Source of the DNA: Epiperipatus broadwayi | Taxonomy: Eukaryota; Onychophora; Udeonychophora; Euonychophora; Peripatidae | Length of the DNA: 64,000 nt | Assembly (NCBI GenBank): GCA_028023455.1 | Contig: JAQFVV010006221.1 | Location: forward strand, 2,610,001-2,674,000 | Direction of reading: 5' to 3' | In this document: one piece after another, positions 33,796 to 44,649 of the stretch | Position numbering within the stretch: position 1 is the first letter of the stretch | How the letters are laid out: each line of letters starts with the position of its first letter | Program-made: the position numbers and the translations under genes | Notes under the pieces: model-generated | What the model was told of the DNA's origin: nothing | Database searches by the model: none | The model's input: the letters and a program-made list of their open reading frames with translations, nothing else

Positions 33796-34880
33796 TTGAA
33801 TTATTAATCTTACCATTCAGTTGATAGATGTTGTTCTTCCACTTTTTATTTATAACAAATCTCATTCGACTTGTTGTTGTTAATTTTTGCATGGTGAAGT
33901 ACATGTCTATGATTTAAATCATTTGTCTTTTCACTTTACCCTCTATCTTTACAAAGTTCTGTAGCATCTCATTTAATATTAGACATTTCTTCGCACAATT
34001 TGTTTAATCTTCCTTTCCATGAAAGTGATCTGTATTGTTGTAAATAATTGAATAAAAGATCATTATCAAATGGCAATCTGGATCTTCAATTAAGGAACTT
34101 TTTGCACCCTCCAGCTTTAACAGCAAACTGCTGTCTTGTCTGATGCCTTAATGGCCACCTAGGACTGTCTATAATTTATTTTTTTTCTGTATGATTGTAA
34201 ATGTCTAATAACAAAATTATTTTCACAGACATTTACTCTGCTTCAAAGAAAACTCGATTGATGATTCAGTTATGAATGATCAGAGAACTAAATCAATGAT
34301 CATTATGTTTCATGATCTTAAACTTAGAGATGAAAAGCTAATAAGCTTACCAAACTAAATGATGCATGTTGGTGAGTAGCCTGAATCCATATTCATTTGC
34401 CATATGAATAGTCATATAGTAATAATAGCTGCAGTGATAAGAACAGATGGAATTGTTGGAATTTGCTCTGCTTAGTTTCTTTAAGACTTCAAAGTTAGTT
34501 AAACAAGCCTTGAGCACAAAAATAGTTATCAAAAATGTTAATAAGTAGATATTGATAGTTTAGAAACTTCATGTGAATGTTTCTTACCTGAGATTAATTA
34601 AAATATCTATAGAAATATAAGAATAATTAAAACAACTATAAAAATATATATTACTTTATTATTTTACATTTTTTTATAATAATTTGTCTGAACATATTAG
34701 CTTCTCTCCACAGAAATTTTTTATGCACAATGATGTGATTAGCTTTCTCTTAATGATCAGAAAGTTTAATCTGTTATTAACAGAGGCAAAACTCTCCATA
34801 CAGTAATGCACTCAGAGCAAGCCAGAGTAATTAATGGTTGCAAGATGGTGGTACATAAAATCCCTACTTAGTGGCTACTC

Positions 34881-34939
34881 AACTAATATCCCCAGACTAG
34901 TTTCTAGCTTGTGGCTTTCATTAGTGAGGAGCCTTGGAT
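34881..34939 (-). ncRNA. Hammerhead ribozyme motif, family A, G5 mutated
   Basis: The minus strand reads ATCCAA, GGC, TCCTCA, CTAATGA (G5 to A), stem II AGC-GCT, GAAAC, TA, GTC, TGGGGA, TA, TTAGTT. A single core base is lost. Confidence 0.6.
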
Positions 34940-35653
34940 CTTATAGCAATACACCTAGATCTTAGGATCTAATGCAAGCCACCAGAAGCCACCTTTTACC
35001 TTTTTTTAGTTAACTATAAAGCTATGAATCTAAAATTGAAAAAACAGCAATATTTTCAATCCAAACTCATTTGCTTGTGTAGTCATATATATCTGAACTT
35101 AGTGCAGTATCTACACATTTTGGTGCCTTTGGTTTTTAATAACCATAATAACCATTATGCTTTTGGAAAGGATTGGTATTAAAACACTAAACATTATATG
35201 ATTATCATTTCTTATGCTTACTCAAACTGTTAAAAACAGAGGCAAAACTTTTCACACAGTAGTGCTTACTCAGTGAAAGACAGAGTAATCAATGAATGTA
35301 AGAAGGTTTGTGCATAAAATCTGTATCTAGTGTCCTATTCTGGCTTGTACTGAGTGGCAGTACCATATGGAGAATATTGTCTCTGTTTTAACAGCTTGAG
35401 TAAGTACAAGAAATGTGATCATCTGATGTTTAGTGGATTAATACCAATCTTGCCCAATAGGATAATGGTGACTATAGTTATTAAAGGACAAAAGACAGCA
35501 AAATATATAGATACTGAAATGAGTTCAGAGCTTGGATTGAGAATATTATTGTTTTCAATTTTAAACTCGTAACATTATAGTTAACCAAAAATAATAAATG
35601 GTGACTTCTGGAGTGTTGTATTAGATCCTACGATCTAGGTACAGTGCTCTCAG

Positions 35654-35714
35654 ATTCAAGGCTCTTCACTGATGAAAGCCACACAAGCTAGAAACTAGTC
35701 TGGGGATATTGGAT
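35654..35714 (+). ncRNA. Hammerhead ribozyme motif, family A, intact core
   Basis: ATTCAA (35654-35659), GGC, TCTTCA, CTGATGA (35669-35675), A, AGC-CACACAA-GCT, A, GAAAC, TA, GTC (35698-35700), TGGGGA, TA, TTGGAT (35709-35714). Stem II differs from other copies (AGC with GCT versus GGC with GCC), which is a compensatory change. Predicted cleavage is at 35700/35701. Confidence 0.75.
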
Positions 35715-36579
35715 GAGTAGGCATTAGATAGGGATTTTATGCACAAATCTTCTTGCATCTATTGATTACTCTAGCTTGCACTGAGTGGCACTAGTGTATA
35801 GATAGTTTTTCCTCTGTTTCTAATTGCTTGAGCAAGCATAAGAAAAGGTGATCATGTGACATAATCTGTTATATAGACATGTCCATTTTTTATGTATTTA
35901 TCTGTAAAAGTCTTAATTACAAATTTTATTTTCTTTCAAACTTACTTAATCAAATAAACTTAAAAATTTCTACAATATCTACATTTCAAAGCTTGCTTTT
36001 AATTTTATTTTTTACTGTATAAACTTTAATATGGTACCACAGGTATAAAACATCAATTTTTCTATACTATGAACTGGAGTTTCAATTCAACACAGGTAAA
36101 TTGACTAAGGAGCCTTTTAAGAAAGACAGATTGGAGAATCTAAATTAGCTCTCAAGAAAGTTTTTTCTAAAAAAAATCACAACAAATCGAATTTTTTGAC
36201 TGTTTCTCATAAAAAAGTATAAAGCTATAAATATATTATAAAATAATATTAAAGAAAAATTTACAGTATTGATTTCCTTTTTTACAAGCAATTCAACTAG
36301 AAATGTTTGGGAAAATCCACAATATAATAATTTACAAACTATTTAAAAAATATTACTCTTTAAATAACAGTATATTTAATGTGTAGAAAATAGTCACACA
36401 AAAGTCTTCACAATATTTTTCATAGCCTTTATGCTCTAACTTTATTAAACAAATAAATAAAGGAAATAAAAATATTTATTTTAAATGAATAAATAAATGT
36501 TGATTATTAATTAAAAACGACTTTATTTTAATAATACAAAAAAATCTATATTTTGTCTATTATTAAAGAGAGATTCTAG

Positions 36580-36650
36580 ACGTTGGTGGCCTAGCGGTTA
36601 GAATAGCTGCCTTCCAAGCAGCTGACCCGGGTTCGATTCCAGGTCAAACA
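36580..36650 (+). tRNA. tRNA-Gly(TCC)-like sequence, probably a pseudogene
   Basis: The 71-nt sequence has a D-arm region AGCGGTTAGAAT, a fully paired anticodon stem GCTGC/GCAGC around CTTCCAA (anticodon TCC at 36613-36615) and GGGTTCGATTCC (box B). The T stem has one mismatch, and only about four of seven acceptor pairs form (ACGTTGG with TCAAACA). That favours a pseudogene or SINE head over a working tRNA gene. The head resembles the SINEs at 6020-6133 and 39775-39874. Confidence 0.55.
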
Positions 36651-36964
36651 ATACAGTCAAAACAATTACTTTTGATTGCATCTTTCCTGTGGTCATTTCT
36701 AAATAATATATACATAGATAGTTAAATTAATGAATTTTAATGAAATACTACTACTTTGTATAAAATATGAATTTCATATCAACTTCATATATTCTGTCTA
36801 GAATCTTTATTTATATGAATTTAAAAAGAATGGGGAAGTATGGAGGTTGTTTAATATATCTATAAAGAAAATTGAAATGTATAAAAGTCACTTATTATCT
36901 TAATAATTTTTATTAGTCATTCATTAGACTAGAGATTATTCACTTAATACATAATATTTTTATT

Positions 36965-37170
36965 GAGTAATTTTTCACTACACCACCCTCGCGCAAGATG
37001 AGGATTAGTTTCTATCCATTTTTACATCATGGGAGGAGTGTAAACATAAACAGATTGTCAAAGATATGTGAAAAAGATGTATGATTCACAAGATTCATAT
37101 TTCATGCTAAACCAACACTCATCAGTTGGCCCAGATTACAATCTCTCATACATATCTTTATCATTTTTCA
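36965..37170 (-). repeat. Family C repeat copy C4
   Basis: A short diverged copy containing the CATGCTAAACCAACACTCATCAG block and the following CCAGATTACAATCTC segment, read on the minus strand. Confidence 0.6.
37085..37137 (-). ncRNA. Hammerhead ribozyme motif, family C, core kept, stem I weakened
   Basis: The minus strand reads AATCTGGG, CCAA, CTGATGA, G, TGTT-GGTTT-AGCA, T, GAAA, then ATC as the NUH triplet and TTGT. Core boxes are intact, but stem I and stem III pairing is poorer than in other copies. Confidence 0.5.
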
Positions 37171-38862
37171 GTATATATATATAGCCAATTCTTTTAGTTT
37201 AATTGATAAGTGGTATACTAAAAATTACACTACAAAAATATTGCTCATTCACTTATTATCCGTATTGATAATTTTAATAATTGAAGTTATACTATTTTAT
37301 TTTAATAAAAACCAACACTTCTGATACTATTTAGCAGAGATAATATTATTAATATGTACCATTAAAATAATTGTCAAGCACTTTCAACACTAACATAACC
37401 TTTTTCAGGCATACTCTATAAACACGGACTTCTTAAACTCACTTTAACAACCAGACATCATGTGATAACTTGACATTTAACAAAATTGTGAAATATATAT
37501 ATATATAAAAGGAAAGCAATATATACGTGCATGTGTAATTTGTCATATAACAAAATTATAAAATATCTATTTATATATAAAAGAAATGTATATATAAATT
37601 TTAATGTGTATGATTAAAACCAAAAAGGAGATGGGTTAATTTAAATACTAGCACAGAATCTATCTATATAGTACTTAGTAATAAAGTGTGTAATTTTATT
37701 TAAAACATTACAACTAGAAATAAACAATAGGAGATTAAAGTTAGGTTATATATATAAATTAAAAAATATGTTGCTTGATTTTTAATTTTAAAAAATGATT
37801 AAGTTGTGAATTACAGAAACTACATTCTACAGTGTTCTGTAATTTTGAAAAAATACAGATATTTTGATTATATTCTATTTAATTTAATCAAAGCATTTAT
37901 AATTATTCACTCATAAAAATTAGAACTTTTATAAAAACTATAGAATGAGCATTAATAAAACGCTATACACAGTAGAAAGAAAAGCAAACAAAATACAAGA
38001 AGAAGATAAATATTTTAGAAATGAAATAGTGCTGAAGTCAAAATTTTTGGACTGGCAGTGACAGACTACAATAGTCTATAAACGCATATATTTCTGAAAT
38101 GGGAAGGGGGGAATAAAGTAAAATAATATTTTTATCCGTGCTGTGTTATAGTTGTTTGTAAAAACTACAATAAATATAAAAAAAGTGCTGAATTAGCATA
38201 AAATGTATCTGGAGGTCATTTGTCTAAGATATTCATATATTTTAAAAAGAATGTTTGGTGTTGTGGATGTTATTATGGATACCTATAAAAGATATTACAC
38301 ATGGAAACAGAGAAATGAGGCTGAATTACTTCATGTGTGTGTGTGTGTGGTTAATTAAAAGCAGATCTATATCTTGAACTAAGATTTAAAGTATATATCT
38401 GGACTAGAAATAAGTTCTAGTTTAATAAAAGATTAGTGATAATCATTATTATATATATCTACAGTGGATCATATCAATATTTTGGGTGGAGTAAAGTTTG
38501 ACATTTATTGATCATAAGTGTAACAATTTTATAATTAGCTAAAAATCTCAGATAATAAAATTTAATAGTAATCATAATAGAAGACAATTCATGTTATGTA
38601 TATATAAACTAACTGCAAAAATCATACTGTAACAAACATTGCCCATGATGGAATATTAATCCAATGGACAGAAGAAATTTTTAGACAAATTAGTATAATA
38701 ATAAATCAAATTCTTCACAATTTATTGTTTAAATTAAATAAAACTGTATTAGTACTTTTTAAATAATTTTGCATGATTTATAAAATGTGCTTTGGAAAGA
38801 AAGTACTGTATAATAAAACTATATAGCTTTAAAAAAAAAAGTATTTTCACGTGATAATACAT

Positions 38863-39122
38863 GAAAACATGCAAAACTCTCTATACGTATTGCCACTCAG
38901 TGCAAGCCAGAGTAATTGCATAAAATCCCTATCTAATACATACTCATCCAATATCCCCAGACTAGTTTCTGGCTTGTGGCCTTTGTCAGTGAAGAGCCTT
39001 GGATCTGAGAGCATTGCACCTAGATCTTAGGATCTAATGCAATACGTATAGAGTGTTTTTCCTGTTTTAATAACAGTTAAGAGCAAGCATAAGAAATGGT
39101 GATCATGTGACGTTTATTGGTT
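38863..39122 (-). repeat. Family A repeat copy A11
   Basis: ATAATACAT at 38854-38862 and 39123-39131 is a 9-bp flanking duplication. The copy starts with the inverted terminus (ACATGCAAAACTCTC), carries a hammerhead (38946-39004) and ends AAATGGTGATCATGTGACG. Confidence 0.8.
38946..39004 (-). ncRNA. Hammerhead ribozyme motif, family A, G8 mutated
   Basis: The minus strand reads ATCCAA, GGC, TCTTCA, CTGACAA (G8 to A), GGC-CACAA-GCC, A, GAAAC, TA, GTC, TGGGGA, TA, TTGGAT. All stems pair. One core base is lost. Confidence 0.65.
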
Positions 39123-39774
39123 ATAATACATATTAGAAATTTGGAATGAACATTAATTTTGCAAACAAGTATTCTTCTATGTGTTGAATAATAACATCTT
39201 GAAGAGTTCTTGCCTGCTTTAGTTAAGAAAACATCTGTTCTTCATGTAAATGGGGAAAAAATTCTATTGCTGTATACTAGACTACTGATTTTGATTTAAT
39301 TGTTGAGTTTAAAGATATTATGAAAGTTTTAATATGTTGAATAAGACTTTGAAGTATCAATAAGAAAATTGCTACAACGAAGATAAGCTAGAATTTTTTC
39401 TGTTTTTCTGTACCTGTTCGAGATATAAATTTTAAAGATTGCATTGCATCGCTCATGCATTAATCACTCATGGAAGCAATGGAATAAAAAAAATGCATAT
39501 AAGTTTTCAGTCAATCCATTTTGAAGCAAGAAAAATTTATGTATCCTCAGAACAATAGTACATTTTGGCTGATATTTACTATCACGTCAAGACTTCTAAA
39601 ATCTTTATATAGATTTTATATACATTATTTCTTATCAATTAAAAATTAGTTCAGAATCATAATTGAAAAATAAAATTTAAAAGCTTTTTTGAATAAATTT
39701 GTTTTTGTTGCTGTTTTGACATATCTCTTCTATCTTAATACATGGCCCTCAATATTAAACATTTCATTTATCCC

Positions 39775-39874
39775 TGGGGTTTTTTTTTTCATGTGTCAAA
39801 GCATCGGCCGGGAAGCGAACCCGGAACAAATGCTTGTAAGGCGGCTGTGCTGATCACTCAACCACCAACGCTTA
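39775..39874 (-). repeat. tRNA-derived SINE, second copy
   Basis: The same head and tail as 6020-6133: minus strand AAGCGTTGGTGG, then GCCGCCTTACAAGC, GGGTTCGCTTCCCGGCCGAT, TTTGACACATG and an A-rich tail. It is slightly shorter, lacking the extra segment before the T arm. Confidence 0.75.
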
Positions 39875-40214
39875 AATTTACAATTTTTTAAAACTCTATA
39901 AATGTATTTAATTTATGTACTGTACCGGATGGGAAAAATAGTAAAATCAGAATTCCTGTTTGTTACTAAGCAATTATTAGAATGGAAAATGATGAGAGAA
40001 AAATTATGTTAACGTCTTCCTGTTTAAACATAATAATAAAAAAATAATTTATCCAGCGAAATGTTGATCAGTAACTGGATCGTTACTAGAATTACTCATC
40101 ACCATCGATTTACATAGCTCGATTATTAAAAGTATGACCTCAATAAAGTAATATTAATAAAATAATTATATTTTCTGAGCAATAATCACTTTTATTTATT
40201 TCTTTAGCCAACCT

Positions 40215-40735
40215 TTTTATGCCTACTGCCCACTTTTGTATCTCTGTTAGTAGTAAAATTTTCTAACCGCCCATCCGTTCCACAGTAATGGTGATTTATA
40301 AAGTAGGGAAGTAACTTAATAAAATTTATAAAGCAGAGTTACAGCAAGCTAAAGCATATAAATCTCTATGAAATTTTTTAAAAAAAGTCAATTAAATTTA
40401 AAAAAAAAAGTGCTTCAGTGTCGGACAAAACCCCTACTGCCTACAATGAAGGCTGGAACGCCCACTAGTGGGCAGTAGGGACCAGGTTGATTACAATTGC
40501 TTTAGACTGACCATAGAAATAATATAGCTAAAGCAAATCAGTGTTATTTGTTTTGAAGATAAAAATACTTCTACACACTCCGATGCCATCTTTAGTTTCA
40601 AAGTTATTGATTTGCCGCCATCTTTAGTTTCAAAGTTATTGATTTGCCTAAGCTTATTCCTTCTTAAATATTTGTTCTCATCTATTAAATTACTCATAGT
40701 TCAGCAGAATTGAAAACACTAGAGAATTATCTCAG
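40215..40735 (-). repeat. Unclassified dispersed element with small ORF and 32-bp tandem duplication
   Basis: CCTACTGCCCACTT near 40221 and CCCTACTGCCTACA near 40431, together with the palindrome GCCCACTAGTGGGC (40461-40474), suggest a transposon terminus. A 32-bp unit starting GCCATCTTTAGTTTC is repeated at 40585-40616 and 40617-40648. The minus strand has a 68-codon ORF (40697-40491, MSNLIDENKYLRRNKLRQIN start) with no domain I recognise. It could be transposon-derived. Confidence 0.35.
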
Positions 40736-40874
40736 GTACATTAGGTGATCCACAACCATATATATATATATATATAATGAACAAAAAATCGATATAGCTG
40801 CTACAGTTAAATTTAAAACAACATTTGAATAAAGTAAATGAAAATGATAAATTTGAAATATAACAAAAATATTG

Positions 40875-43800
40875 CACTTATATCATCATCAACAACAACC
40901 ATTATCAATCCACTGCAGGATGAAGGTCTCTCCAAGTTCAATCCATCTTTTCCTATCTTTAGCTTCTCTTCTCCACATCACCCCTGCACTTTCTTATTTC
41001 ATCCATCCATCTCACATGTGGTCTCTTCTGGGTCTTTTACAATCTCTTGGAATCCAGTTCAAAATTTCAATTGTCCATCTATTATCATCTCTTCTAGCAA
41101 TATGTCCAGCCCAACTCCACTTTAGTCTTTTAATTTTTTCAATGAGGTCAGTAACACCTGTTTGTTCTCTTACCCATACATTGCGTTTTCGATCTCTTCT
41201 TGTTACTCCCAACATGCATCTCTCCATACTTCTTTGAGTGGTCTGAAGTCTCTGTATTGCTCTTCTATTAAGTGTCCAAGTCTCAGATCCATAAGTAAGA
41301 ACTGGCAAAACACATTTATTAAAAACCTTCCTTTTCAAACACATAGGCATATTTCCTTTTAGTATCAAGTTATTTCTACCAAAAGCACTCCAACCAAGTT
41401 TAATTCTATGATTAATTTCATCCATTATGTTTCCATCTGTATTAATAATCTGACCAAGGTATTTGTAACTGTTAACTTCTTCTAACTCATCATAATCAAT
41501 CTTTATTTTCATATTTTGAGAAAATCTATTAAACATTACTTTAGTCTTTTTAACATTTATCTTTAGTCCTACTTTCCTACTTTCATCTGATAACTCCTGC
41601 AACATTTCCTGTAGCTCTAAAGCATTATTTGCAAAAACAACTACATCATCTGCAAAATCTAAATGACTTAAATAATCTCCATTTACTTTCACTCCTTTAG
41701 CTTCCCATTTTAATCCACAAAATACTTCTTGCAGCACTGCTGTAAAAAGTTTTGGAGATATGGAGTCACCCTGTCTTACACCCTTTTCAATGTTGATTTT
41801 CCTACTATCATTATGTAATCTAATTGTTGCTGTTGCATTTTTATAAATATTCTTTAAAATATGACAATATCCTGGATCTACACCTTGATGATCCAATGCT
41901 TTAATCACTGAAGAAATGTTTATAGAATCAAATGCCTTTTCATAATCTACAAATCCTAAGCATAATGGCAACTCATATTCATTTGTCCTTTCTATAACTT
42001 CTCTCAATACCTGGATATGATCTACTGTACTAAAACCACTTTTAAATCCAGCTTGTTCTCTTGGTTGGTGGAAATCCAGTGTTTTCTGTAGACGAGTTGT
42101 AATTATCTTAGTAAAAATTTTGTATAAAACTGATAAAAGACTGATAGGTCTGTAATTTCTAATATCTTCTTTATCACCTTTTTTAAATATTAATATTAAT
42201 ACTGCATTCTTCCAATCATCTGGTACATCTTTATCATTTAGACATTTGGTATATAACTTTGCTAAAAAAAATTCTATTTCTTCACCTGCTTCTTTTAATA
42301 TATCAATTATAATTCCATCATTACCTGGAGCCTTCCCTTTCTTCATAAATTTAATTGCATGTCTCACTTCCTCATTCAAAATTCTGGGCAATTCGGAAGA
42401 TATAATAGGTATAGGAGGCACTTGTTCTTTATTACTATATAATTCTTGATAGAAGTCTTCTACACATTTCATGATGTCATCTCTCTTTTTAGTAATAATG
42501 CCATCTTTTTTTCTTATTGCAGATATAAATTTCCTACCAATACCAAAATGTTGTTTTACACTCTTTAGACTTTTATTCTCTTCTACAGCTTTCCTTGCTA
42601 GTTCACAATTATACTTTCTTATATCATTTTCAACTCTTTTCCGCACCATTTTACAAAATTCGAGATATTCAATCTTTTTTAATGCATCATTGTTGTATAT
42701 CCTCATATTCCTTCTTTTCTTCATAAATTCTCTAGTCTCAGTAGAAATTTTATTGGTCAATTGCTGCTTTTTTTTACCAGCTATCTTTGTTGCAGTTTTT
42801 AAAAGTGTATCAGTTATTTTCCTATTAATGTCATTCAAATCTGAATCATGTTCAAAATCTACTAATACTTGAAACCGATTTGTAAGTTCTAATTTAAATT
42901 CATTAGAATGTTTCTGAAGATTAGGAATATCAACTGTAAATATTGTTTTTCTTAATAATTTTTGTCTCTCTAGTTTTGCATTAACATGTATCTTACATCT
43001 TACTAATCGATGATCACTTCCTGTGTTAAATTTATTAAGAACATTACAATCTTGAAATATGTATTTTCTGTTAGTCAAAATATAATCCAATTCTGCTGTA
43101 CCTTCATTTGGATGCTTCCATGTCCATTTCCTTTTAACATTTTTCTCAAAAAAAGAATTCATAATATAAAGTTTTTCTTTTTCTGCAAACTCCACAAGTC
43201 TATGTCCTCTCTCATTTCTATTACCATAACCAAAATTACCTACAGCATTTTCATCTTTCATTTGTTTACCAATTCTAGCATTAAAGTCTCCCATAACAAT
43301 TTTAAAATGTTGTTTACTCTGATCAAAAGCCTTTTGTACATCCATATAAAAATCTTCTACTACTTCATCACTATGAGAACTTGTTGGGGCATAAACCTGA
43401 ATTATCTGCATTTGGTATCTGCTATTAAGTTGTAAAACTAATCTTGCCACTCTGTCCGATACACCATCAATCTCCACAATGTTATTCTTCCATTTTTTAT
43501 TTATAATGAATCCTACTCCACTTGTATTTCCAATATTTGTGCCTTTATAGTAGAGTATATGTCCACTTTTTAAATCAATTGTTTCTTCACCTTTTCTTCT
43601 AACTTCACAAAGTCCAATAATGTCCCATTTAATATAAGACAGTTCTTCTTCTAACTCTTGCAATCTTCCTTCACTTGAAAGTGATCTGCAGTTGTAAGTA
43701 CCTAAATAAAAAGTCATCATCAAATGGCAGCCTGAGTCCGCAATCAGGGGATTCTTAGCACCCTCCGCCTTCGGCCACCAACCGCTGCCTTGGTTGGTGA

Positions 43801-44060
43801 CTTTACAGCCTCCTGGGAATAAGGGCCATGATTTATTTTTGTCTGTCATGATTGTATATATTGGAAAAAATATTCTTAAACTCGGAGGTAAAAAGCCAAT
43901 AAACTCACCATGCTGGCTAATGCGTGTTGGTGAGCAGCCCATCCATGTTCGTATACTATATGAATAATCACATAGTAATAACAGCTGCAACGACAAGAAC
44001 GTATGGAGTGGGCATTAGGAATTTGCCTTGCTCGGTTGCTTTAAGGCCTCCAAGAGGAAT
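40875..44060 (-). mobile_element. RTE-type non-LTR retrotransposon, best-preserved copy
   Basis: The element reads on the minus strand from about 44060 to a 3' end at TGATGATGAT (near 40881), the short-repeat tail typical of RTE LINEs. It contains one long ORF (43996-41012) and about 130 bp of 3' sequence after the ORF. Other copies in the window (20440, 30340, 48062, 48395, 50950, 57390, 58160, 61490) align to it. No clear target duplication was assigned. Confidence 0.85.
41012..43996 (-). CDS. RTE LINE endonuclease-reverse transcriptase, C-terminus frameshifted
   Basis: The 994-codon ORF copies LINE RNA into nicked target DNA. An apurinic-type endonuclease domain covers about residues 94-320: LGTYNCRSLSSEGR at about 95, GLCEVRRKG, QVYAPTSS, MGDFNARIG at about 234, LDYILTNRK and GSDHRLV. 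The reverse transcriptase follows: GKAPGNDGIII at about 553, NYRPISLLSVLYKIFTKII, QAGFKSGFS, LGFVDYEKAFDS at about 682, GVRQGDSISPKLF, FADDVVVFA (catalytic Asp pair) at about 780, and SYKYLGQIIN. After the WTLNRRAIQRLQTTQRSMER region it stops at RPRRDHM. Related copies (for example 48150) have one more A there and read on as a WMDEI-like segment, so a 1-bp deletion near 41030 removes the last 40-50 residues. The true start may be a later Met. Confidence 0.88.
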   Translation of the reverse strand: MSLQLLLLCDYSYSIRTWMGCSPTRISQHGEFIGFLPPSLRIFFPIYTIMTDKNKSWPLFPGGCKVTNQGSGWWPKAEGAKNPLIADSGCHLMMTFYLGTYNCRSLSSEGRLQELEEELSYIKWDIIGLCEVRRKGEETIDLKSGHILYYKGTNIGNTSGVGFIINKKWKNNIVEIDGVSDRVARLVLQLNSRYQMQIIQVYAPTSSHSDEVVEDFYMDVQKAFDQSKQHFKIVMGDFNARIGKQMKDENAVGNFGYGNRNERGHRLVEFAEKEKLYIMNSFFEKNVKRKWTWKHPNEGTAELDYILTNRKYIFQDCNVLNKFNTGSDHRLVRCKIHVNAKLERQKLLRKTIFTVDIPNLQKHSNEFKLELTNRFQVLVDFEHDSDLNDINRKITDTLLKTATKIAGKKKQQLTNKISTETREFMKKRRNMRIYNNDALKKIEYLEFCKMVRKRVENDIRKYNCELARKAVEENKSLKSVKQHFGIGRKFISAIRKKDGIITKKRDDIMKCVEDFYQELYSNKEQVPPIPIISSELPRILNEEVRHAIKFMKKGKAPGNDGIIIDILKEAGEEIEFFLAKLYTKCLNDKDVPDDWKNAVLILIFKKGDKEDIRNYRPISLLSVLYKIFTKIITTRLQKTLDFHQPREQAGFKSGFSTVDHIQVLREVIERTNEYELPLCLGFVDYEKAFDSINISSVIKALDHQGVDPGYCHILKNIYKNATATIRLHNDSRKINIEKGVRQGDSISPKLFTAVLQEVFCGLKWEAKGVKVNGDYLSHLDFADDVVVFANNALELQEMLQELSDESRKVGLKINVKKTKVMFNRFSQNMKIKIDYDELEEVNSYKYLGQIINTDGNIMDEINHRIKLGWSAFGRNNLILKGNMPMCLKRKVFNKCVLPVLTYGSETWTLNRRAIQRLQTTQRSMERCMLGVTRRDRKRNVWVREQTGVTDLIEKIKRLKWSWAGHIARRDDNRWTIEILNWIPRDCKRPRRDHM

Positions 44061-44649
44061 CAAAGGGTCTCCTTTCAGCTAATAGCAAACTCCTTTCTGC
44101 AGCTGCACTTATATATAAATATATAAATTGCTTGTATAGAGCATGCGTAAATCATTTTTATATAGTACCTACTTGCACATATCTGCTTATTTACCCCTCC
44201 CTCACTTTTAAGTGCCCATCCCTCTCTTTTAAGTGCCCCTATTGCACACAAAAAAAAACTTTTGTTAATTATATACAATAAATTAATAAGATTTCTTAAA
44301 ATAAATATTTATTATTCAAATATCTCATCTTAAAAAGTAAAAAAATTAATGACGAATATTTTACAAATTAATTCTACCATCAACTGTATACTAGTGTATT
44401 AAAATATTTTAGATTATTATAATTATGGAAAATTTTATAAAATATAATTTAAACCAAGTTCTTTTTAGTAGCTCCATTCTTTAGTATCACCCTTTGGTAC
44501 TAGCTTTAATATTTTTCACTTTTTATTTTTAGTAAGCACGATATAATTTTTTAGATATACACTTGTCAGTTTTCAAAATAACCTTCTTTGCTAAGTGAAT
44601 CTTTTTCAGCAGCGGTAATTCTACATCAGTAGCCTTAATATATGATTTT

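Larger units (their letters stand above)
30340..34545 (-). pseudogene. Nearly full-length dead RTE-type LINE
   Basis: Runs parallel to the element at 40875-44060 over its whole length. Its 3' end near 30355 matches the CATTATCAATCCACTG region at 40900, and its 5' end near 34500 matches AGTAATAACAGCTGCAACGA at 43974. Stops and frameshifts are throughout. Later insertions are family B copy B3 (32363-32696) and family A copy A9 (33555-33795), both with target duplications. Confidence 0.8.
34778..35861. repeat. Family A inverted dimer A10, 1084 bp, 11-bp target duplication
   Basis: TAATCTGTTAT at 34767-34777 and 35862-35872 bracket the whole structure, so it inserted as one unit. It holds a minus-strand unit on the left (hammerhead 34881-34939) and a plus-strand unit on the right (hammerhead 35654-35714), with a partly duplicated middle. 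This resembles the inverted terminal repeat arrangement known from PLEs. Confidence 0.85.

Noticed and set aside
42471-43435. Long plus-strand ORFs (133 and 141 codons) across the LINE
   Set aside because: They are antisense shadows of the RTE reverse transcriptase ORF.
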